NCBI GenBank assembly: GCA_041742695.1 | Contig: JBGTOF010000131.1 | Coordinates: 1-9,668, forward strand | Direction: 5' to 3' | Source: Kaiparowitsia sp041742695 | GTDB lineage: Bacteria > Cyanobacteriota > Cyanobacteriia > Elainellales > Elainellaceae | Length of the DNA stretch: 9,668 bases | In this document: positions 6,700 to 9,668 of the stretch, one piece after another | How positions within the stretch are numbered: the first letter of the stretch is position 1 | Layout: each line of letters begins with the position of its first letter | The notes under the pieces: generated by a model | Database searches by the model: none | Seen by the model: only the letters and a program-made list of their open reading frames with translations | What the model was told of the DNA's origin: nothing | Program-made: the position numbers and the translations under genes

Positions 6700-7680
6700 A
6701 TGGACATCAGAACCGGATTGGTCGACACCGTAGGGAAAACCCCACTCATCCGCCTCAATAGCTTTTGTGACGAAACCGGCTGTGAAATTTTAGGCAAGGC
6801 AGAATTCCTCAACCCTGCCGGCTCTGTCAAAGATCGCGCGGCTCTCTACATTATTGAAGATGCGGAGAAGAGGGGGTTACTGAAGCCCGGTGGCACGGTG
6901 GTAGAAGGCACGGCTGGCAACACCGGCATTGGACTGGCCCACATCTGCAACGCCAAGGGCTCTCACTGCCTGATCGTGATTCCCGAAACCCAGTCTCAGG
7001 AAAAGATCGACCTGCTGCGAGCCCTCGGGGCTGAGGTTCGCCCCGTTCCCGCCGTGCCTTACCGCGATCCCAATAATTTTGTGAAGCTCTCTGGCAAGAT
7101 TGCCGCCGAAATGGACAACGCCATCTGGGCTAACCAGTTCGACAACCCAGCAAACCGACTCGCCCATTACGAAACCACCGGGCCTGAACTTTGGGCACAA
7201 ACAGACGGCAACATTGATGCATGGGTGTCTGCCACGGGTACAGGCGGCACCTATGCTGGAGTGACCCAGTTCCTAAAAGAGAAGAACCCAACCGTCAAAT
7301 GTGTGCTGGCAGACCCGATGGGCAGCTCTCTCTACCACTATTTCAAAACAGGGGAGTTTAAGAGCGAAGGCAGCTCTGTGACCGAAGGCATTGGCACCAG
7401 TCGTCTTACCGAGAATCTCAAGGGTGCCCCGGTAGACGAGACTGTGCAGGTAGATGATGCCGAAATGCTGCGAGTGGTCTATCAACTGCTGCGGCGCGAT
7501 GGGCTGTTTATGGGGGGCTCAGTGGGCATCAATGTGGGCGCCGCAGTGGCGGTGGCAAAGCAAATGGGGCCAGGGCACACCATTGTGACCATTTTGTGTG
7601 ATAGCGGCGCTCGCTATCAGTCGCGGTTATACAATCCCGAATGGCTCGCCAGCAAAGGGCTTTTAGTCCCCGGGCTCTAA
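6700..7680 (+). CDS. Cysteine synthase-like PLP enzyme (O-acetylserine sulfhydrylase family)
   Basis: This is a 326-residue fold-type II PLP enzyme that most likely makes cysteine from O-acetylserine and sulfide in the cytoplasm. Lys44 in NPAGSVKDR is the Schiff-base lysine. The substrate loop is EGTAGNTG (70-76, with Ala72 where typical CysK proteins have Ser in TSGNTG). GTGGT at 180-184 is the PLP phosphate loop, and Ser302 in LCDSGARYQS is in place to contact the pyridine nitrogen. An in-frame ATG at 6676 would add eight residues, but the start at 6700 has the better ribosome binding site and gives MDIRTGLVDTVGKTPLIRLN, the usual beginning of this cyanobacterial group. The gene stands between topA and an acyltransferase with no sulfur genes nearby. 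Cysteine synthase is the best call, but the altered loop leaves room for a related beta-replacement activity, so no symbol is assigned. Confidence 0.9.
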   Translation: MDIRTGLVDTVGKTPLIRLNSFCDETGCEILGKAEFLNPAGSVKDRAALYIIEDAEKRGLLKPGGTVVEGTAGNTGIGLAHICNAKGSHCLIVIPETQSQEKIDLLRALGAEVRPVPAVPYRDPNNFVKLSGKIAAEMDNAIWANQFDNPANRLAHYETTGPELWAQTDGNIDAWVSATGTGGTYAGVTQFLKEKNPTVKCVLADPMGSSLYHYFKTGEFKSEGSSVTEGIGTSRLTENLKGAPVDETVQVDDAEMLRVVYQLLRRDGLFMGGSVGINVGAAVAVAKQMGPGHTIVTILCDSGARYQSRLYNPEWLASKGLLVPGL

Positions 7681-7782
7681 CCCCTAGGGCTGGGGGCTGT
7701 CCCTTCTTTGTCTGGGGTGGGAATGATGGAGAAAGGAGCGATCGCCCCTCTAGACGCTGACATCCGCAATCGCGCCAGAGCG

Positions 7783-7812
7783 AGGACAGACGGCTTGCCC
7801 CGTACTTACAAT
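7783..7812 (+). promoter_or_regulatory. Possible promoter of the acyltransferase gene
   Basis: AGGACA (7783-7788, four of six matches to TTGACA) and TACAAT (7807-7812) are separated by 18 bp. They lie 80 bp before the acyltransferase ATG. The spacing is acceptable and the match moderate. Two HIP1 octamers (7738 and 7849) flank it. Confidence 0.35.
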
Positions 7813-7891
7813 CCCTGATATCACCCTGCCTTCGACCTGATCCCCAGGGCGATCGCTCTAGCGTCCCAGTCCATTGGTTCCTCGCTGCGCT

Positions 7892-9385
7892 ATGCCCAGA
7901 CCCACAGCCAAAATTCAGCCCCCTTTAAAATTCATTCCGCCACGATTTAACCCGTGGGTCTGGCGTTTGGTGCAGCTGCTGTTGCCATTGCGCATGCGCT
8001 ATATTAGCCAAATTTCACAAGTTAGTGTAACCCATGGCGATCGCCTAGTTGACCTATACCGTGACTTTCAGGCAGAAAAAATTCGATTTTTGATGGCCTT
8101 TCGCCATCCCAGCGTCACAGATCCCGAATGCCTGTTTCGACTGCTGTCCCACGATGTGCCCCAAGCGGCACGCCAACAGGGAATTTCCCTAACCCAACCG
8201 GTTCATTCGCATTTCATTTACGATCGCGGCATCCCGCTGTGGGCAGGGCCGGCAGTGGGTTGGCTTTATGCGCGACTAGGCGGCATTCCCATTAAGCGCG
8301 GCAAAGTCGATACACCCAGCTTGCGCAGTATTCGGCAGCACTTTGCCCAAGGGCGGTTTCCGATGGCGGCTGCCCCCGAAGGTGCTACCAATGGCCACAA
8401 CGAAATTGTCAGCCCGATTGAACCCGGCATGGCTCAGTTCGGCTTTTGGTGCGCTGAAGATTTAGAAAAGGCAGGCCGTACAGAAACCGTATGGATACTT
8501 CCCATCGGCTTGCAGTATCAGTTCATCACGCCGCCCTGGAGCGCCCTAGAGCGACTCCTGAGTGAGCTAGAGCAGGCCAGCGGCATTGCTCCCCACCCCG
8601 CTCTAGACTTGCGAGATGGCGTAGACCCGACCCATCGGCAGCAGACTGTTCTCTATGGACGATTACTCCGCTTGGGTGAGCACCTATTGCAGTTGATGGA
8701 GCAGTTCTACACCACGTTTTACCATCAATCCCTGGCGCCCCCGGCAACACTGACAAACCGCACATTTGCACCTGGAGATGGAGATAGAGATGGAGAGCCG
8801 ACGGGTGAACCCATAGACCGCGCGAGGGATGAAGACGACGATCTCAATTCCCTTGACCCTAACTCGACGCTGCGATCGCGCCTACAAACCTTACTCAATA
8901 CAGCCCTCACTGTAGCAGAAGAATTTTTTGGCATGACGCCTAAGGGCAGCTTCACCGATCGCTGTCGCCGCATCGAGCAGGCCGCCTGGGACTGGATCTA
9001 TCGAGAAGATTTAAAGCAAACGGACGGCATGGCTCCAGTTGAGCTGGGGCTGGCGAATCGCATTGCCGAAGAAGCCGACCTCCGCATCTGGCACATGCGG
9101 GTCGTTGAAACCTTTGTCAGCGTTACTGGCTATTACGTTAAAGAAAAACCCACTGCTGAGCGCTTTGCAGAAACGTTGCTGCTGGTGCGAGATGTGGTGA
9201 TGCGGCTTAAAGGGGATGACCCATTGCCGCAGCCCAAACTCGGGCAGCGCCGTGCCTACATCACGATTGGGGAGCCCCTATCCATCAGCGATCGCCTGCC
9301 AGACTACCGCAAAAATCGAAAAGGGGCGATCGCCGCCTTCACCCAAGACTTACAAACGGCACTAGAGTCCATGATTCTGCCTTAG
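7892..9385 (+). CDS. PlsC-like 1-acyl-glycerol-3-phosphate acyltransferase family protein
   Basis: This 497-residue protein has the PlsC/LPLAT acyltransferase motifs: H-x4-D at His72 and Asp77 (RHPSVTDP), GGIPIKRG at 130-137 (motif II) and PEG at 162-164 (motif III). The family moves acyl chains onto glycerophospholipid precursors at the membrane. The exact acceptor cannot be read from the sequence. The protein is about twice the length of classical PlsC. After the acyltransferase core (about 60-215) comes a second half with a helical-looking segment, an acidic hydrophilic linker (about 294-322), and a conserved-looking C-terminal region (325-497) of unknown function. The frame extends to a TTG at 7874, but the ATG at 7892 is the simpler start; no strong Shine-Dalgarno is visible. 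It lies 211 bp after the cysteine synthase-like gene, probably with its own promoter. Confidence 0.82.
   Translation: MPRPTAKIQPPLKFIPPRFNPWVWRLVQLLLPLRMRYISQISQVSVTHGDRLVDLYRDFQAEKIRFLMAFRHPSVTDPECLFRLLSHDVPQAARQQGISLTQPVHSHFIYDRGIPLWAGPAVGWLYARLGGIPIKRGKVDTPSLRSIRQHFAQGRFPMAAAPEGATNGHNEIVSPIEPGMAQFGFWCAEDLEKAGRTETVWILPIGLQYQFITPPWSALERLLSELEQASGIAPHPALDLRDGVDPTHRQQTVLYGRLLRLGEHLLQLMEQFYTTFYHQSLAPPATLTNRTFAPGDGDRDGEPTGEPIDRARDEDDDLNSLDPNSTLRSRLQTLLNTALTVAEEFFGMTPKGSFTDRCRRIEQAAWDWIYREDLKQTDGMAPVELGLANRIAEEADLRIWHMRVVETFVSVTGYYVKEKPTAERFAETLLLVRDVVMRLKGDDPLPQPKLGQRRAYITIGEPLSISDRLPDYRKNRKGAIAAFTQDLQTALESMILP
8774..8797 (+). repeat. Four imperfect GGAGAT hexamers in the acyltransferase gene
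   Basis: Four in-frame hexamers read GGAGAT, GGAGAT, AGAGAT and GGAGAG and encode GDGDRDGE (residues 295-302). They lie in the acidic linker, between the acyltransferase core and the C-terminal region. The array looks like a short tandem expansion that keeps the frame. Confidence 0.7.
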
Positions 9386-9410
9386 CCCTCCCGTCAACGG
9401 CGAGATGAAG

Positions 9411-9426
9411 AGGGGCGATCGCCCCT
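9411..9426. terminator. 16-bp HIP1-centred palindrome after the acyltransferase gene
   Basis: AGGGGCGATCGCCCCT is a perfect palindrome that can fold into a 6-bp GC-rich stem with a GATC loop, 25 bp past the acyltransferase stop. No U-run follows, so termination is uncertain. It may simply be an extended HIP1 site. Confidence 0.35.
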
Positions 9427-9463
9427 GGCAATAAAACTTAATAGCTTAAATCTCGCAAACGCC

Positions 9464-9492
9464 TTGGAGAGCGCCACCTTTCGCTCCATAAT
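9464..9492 (+). promoter_or_regulatory. Candidate psaE promoter
   Basis: TTGGAG (9464-9469) and CATAAT (9487-9492) are separated by exactly 17 bp. This is the best sigma-70-like pair in the window. It predicts a start near 9499 and a psaE leader of about 115 nt, which fits a strongly expressed photosystem gene with its own transcript. Confidence 0.5.
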
Positions 9493-9495
9493 GGG

Positions 9496-9512
9496 GTTAC
9501 TTCTTTTACATG
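9496..9512 (+). promoter_or_regulatory. HLR1-like paired TTAC boxes near the psaE start site
   Basis: GTTACTTC (9496-9503) and TTTACATG (9505-9512) resemble the two half-sites of HLR1, the motif (G/T)TTACA(T/A)(T/A) repeated after 2 bp that RpaB binds at high-light and photosystem I genes. Here the half-sites are 9 bp apart instead of 10, and the first lacks the final A of TTACA, so the match is partial. Its place over or just after the predicted transcription start would suit repression. Confidence 0.35.
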
Positions 9513-9552
9513 AGCATCATGGGTTTGCTACTCATGCGTTGAGCTTCATCGG
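9511..9552 (+). repeat. Imperfect 13-bp direct repeats in the psaE leader
   Basis: TGAGCATCATGGG (9511-9523) and TGAGCTTCATCGG (9540-9552) match at 11 of 13 bases, with starts 29 bp apart. They lie between the candidate promoter and the psaE start. Their role is unknown. Confidence 0.3.
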
Positions 9553-9614
9553 AAGTTCGTCGAATCAGCAAGCCCCGTCCATGCATCATATTCATTCATT
9601 AAGGAAGAATACTC

Positions 9615-9668
9615 ATGGTTCAACGCGGTTCCAAGGTTAAAATCCTTCGCAAAGAATCCTACTGGTTT
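9615..9668 (+). CDS. psaE: Photosystem I reaction centre subunit IV (PsaE), 5' fragment
   Basis: Only the first 18 codons are inside the window (MVQRGSKVKILRKESYWF), but this is the highly characteristic beginning of PsaE. PsaE is a small SH3-like subunit on the cytoplasmic side of photosystem I. It helps dock ferredoxin and supports cyclic electron flow. AAGGA at 9601-9605 lies 9 nt before the ATG and is a good ribosome binding site. The gene is cut by the window edge, not truncated biologically as far as can be seen. Confidence 0.92.
   Translation, partial: MVQRGSKVKILRKESYWF

Larger units (their letters stand above)
400..9422. repeat. Dispersed HIP1 octamers (GCGATCGC)
   Basis: I read 19 copies by eye, starting at 400, 671, 912, 1090, 1378, 2829, 3081, 4473, 4702, 5128, 6229, 6597, 7738, 7849, 8037, 8872, 9288, 9326 and 9415. 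Random expectation for an octamer in this length is well below one. HIP1 is a known highly iterated palindrome of many cyanobacterial genomes. Copies lie in genes and spacers alike. Confidence 0.9.

Noticed and set aside
7681..7710. G/C-rich stretch after the cysteine synthase-like gene as a terminator
   Set aside because: Only short stems (CCCTAGGG palindrome, AGGG/CCCT) can be drawn and none forms a convincing hairpin with a U-run.
1..9668. CRISPR array, insertion sequence, tRNA or rRNA, defence or toxin-antitoxin genes
   Set aside because: No regularly spaced repeats, transposase motifs, terminal inverted repeats with target duplication, or cloverleaf-like sequences were seen; every long gene is accounted for by a housekeeping family.

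Overview
This is a cyanobacterial chromosomal segment of ordinary housekeeping genes. Three things point to cyanobacteria. The first is gene content: ndhB of a plant/cyanobacterial-type NDH-1 complex, and the start of psaE for photosystem I. The second is the octamer GCGATCGC (HIP1), read by eye 19 times where chance predicts far fewer than one. The third is the efp-accB pairing. The rather GC-rich coding sequence fits a Leptolyngbya- or Synechococcus-like lineage, but the genus cannot be fixed from the sequence.

Layout from left to right: efp (105-665, +) and accB (759-1250, +) form a short same-strand pair. They converge on ndhB (1370-2974, -). The junction between accB and ndhB holds a perfect 22-bp inverted repeat that can serve as a terminator for both strands. 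ndhB and topA (3709-6555, +) are divergent, separated by 734 bp with no credible gene but several palindromes, repeats and promoter-like boxes. topA is followed by a hairpin built around a HIP1 site, then a cysteine synthase-like gene (6700-7680, +), a long PlsC-type acyltransferase (7892-9385, +), and the first 18 codons of psaE (9615 onward, +), which runs off the window.

The genes serve different processes: translation of proline-rich stretches (EF-P), fatty acid synthesis (BCCP) and phospholipid acylation (acyltransferase), cyclic and respiratory electron flow and CO2 uptake (NdhB), DNA supercoiling (TopA), sulfur assimilation (cysteine synthase), and ferredoxin docking on photosystem I (PsaE). 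Apart from efp-accB there is little sign of operons, and most genes appear to have their own promoter.

I found no evidence of a new defence, mobile or biosynthetic system: no CRISPR array, insertion sequence, tRNA or rRNA. The points most worth a second look are regulatory or structural: an HLR1-like pair of boxes just downstream of a good psaE promoter, nested repeats upstream of ndhB, a hexanucleotide repeat expanding an acidic linker in the acyltransferase, the zinc-finger-free TopA with a histone-like basic tail, and a TAGNTG substrate loop in the cysteine synthase-like protein.
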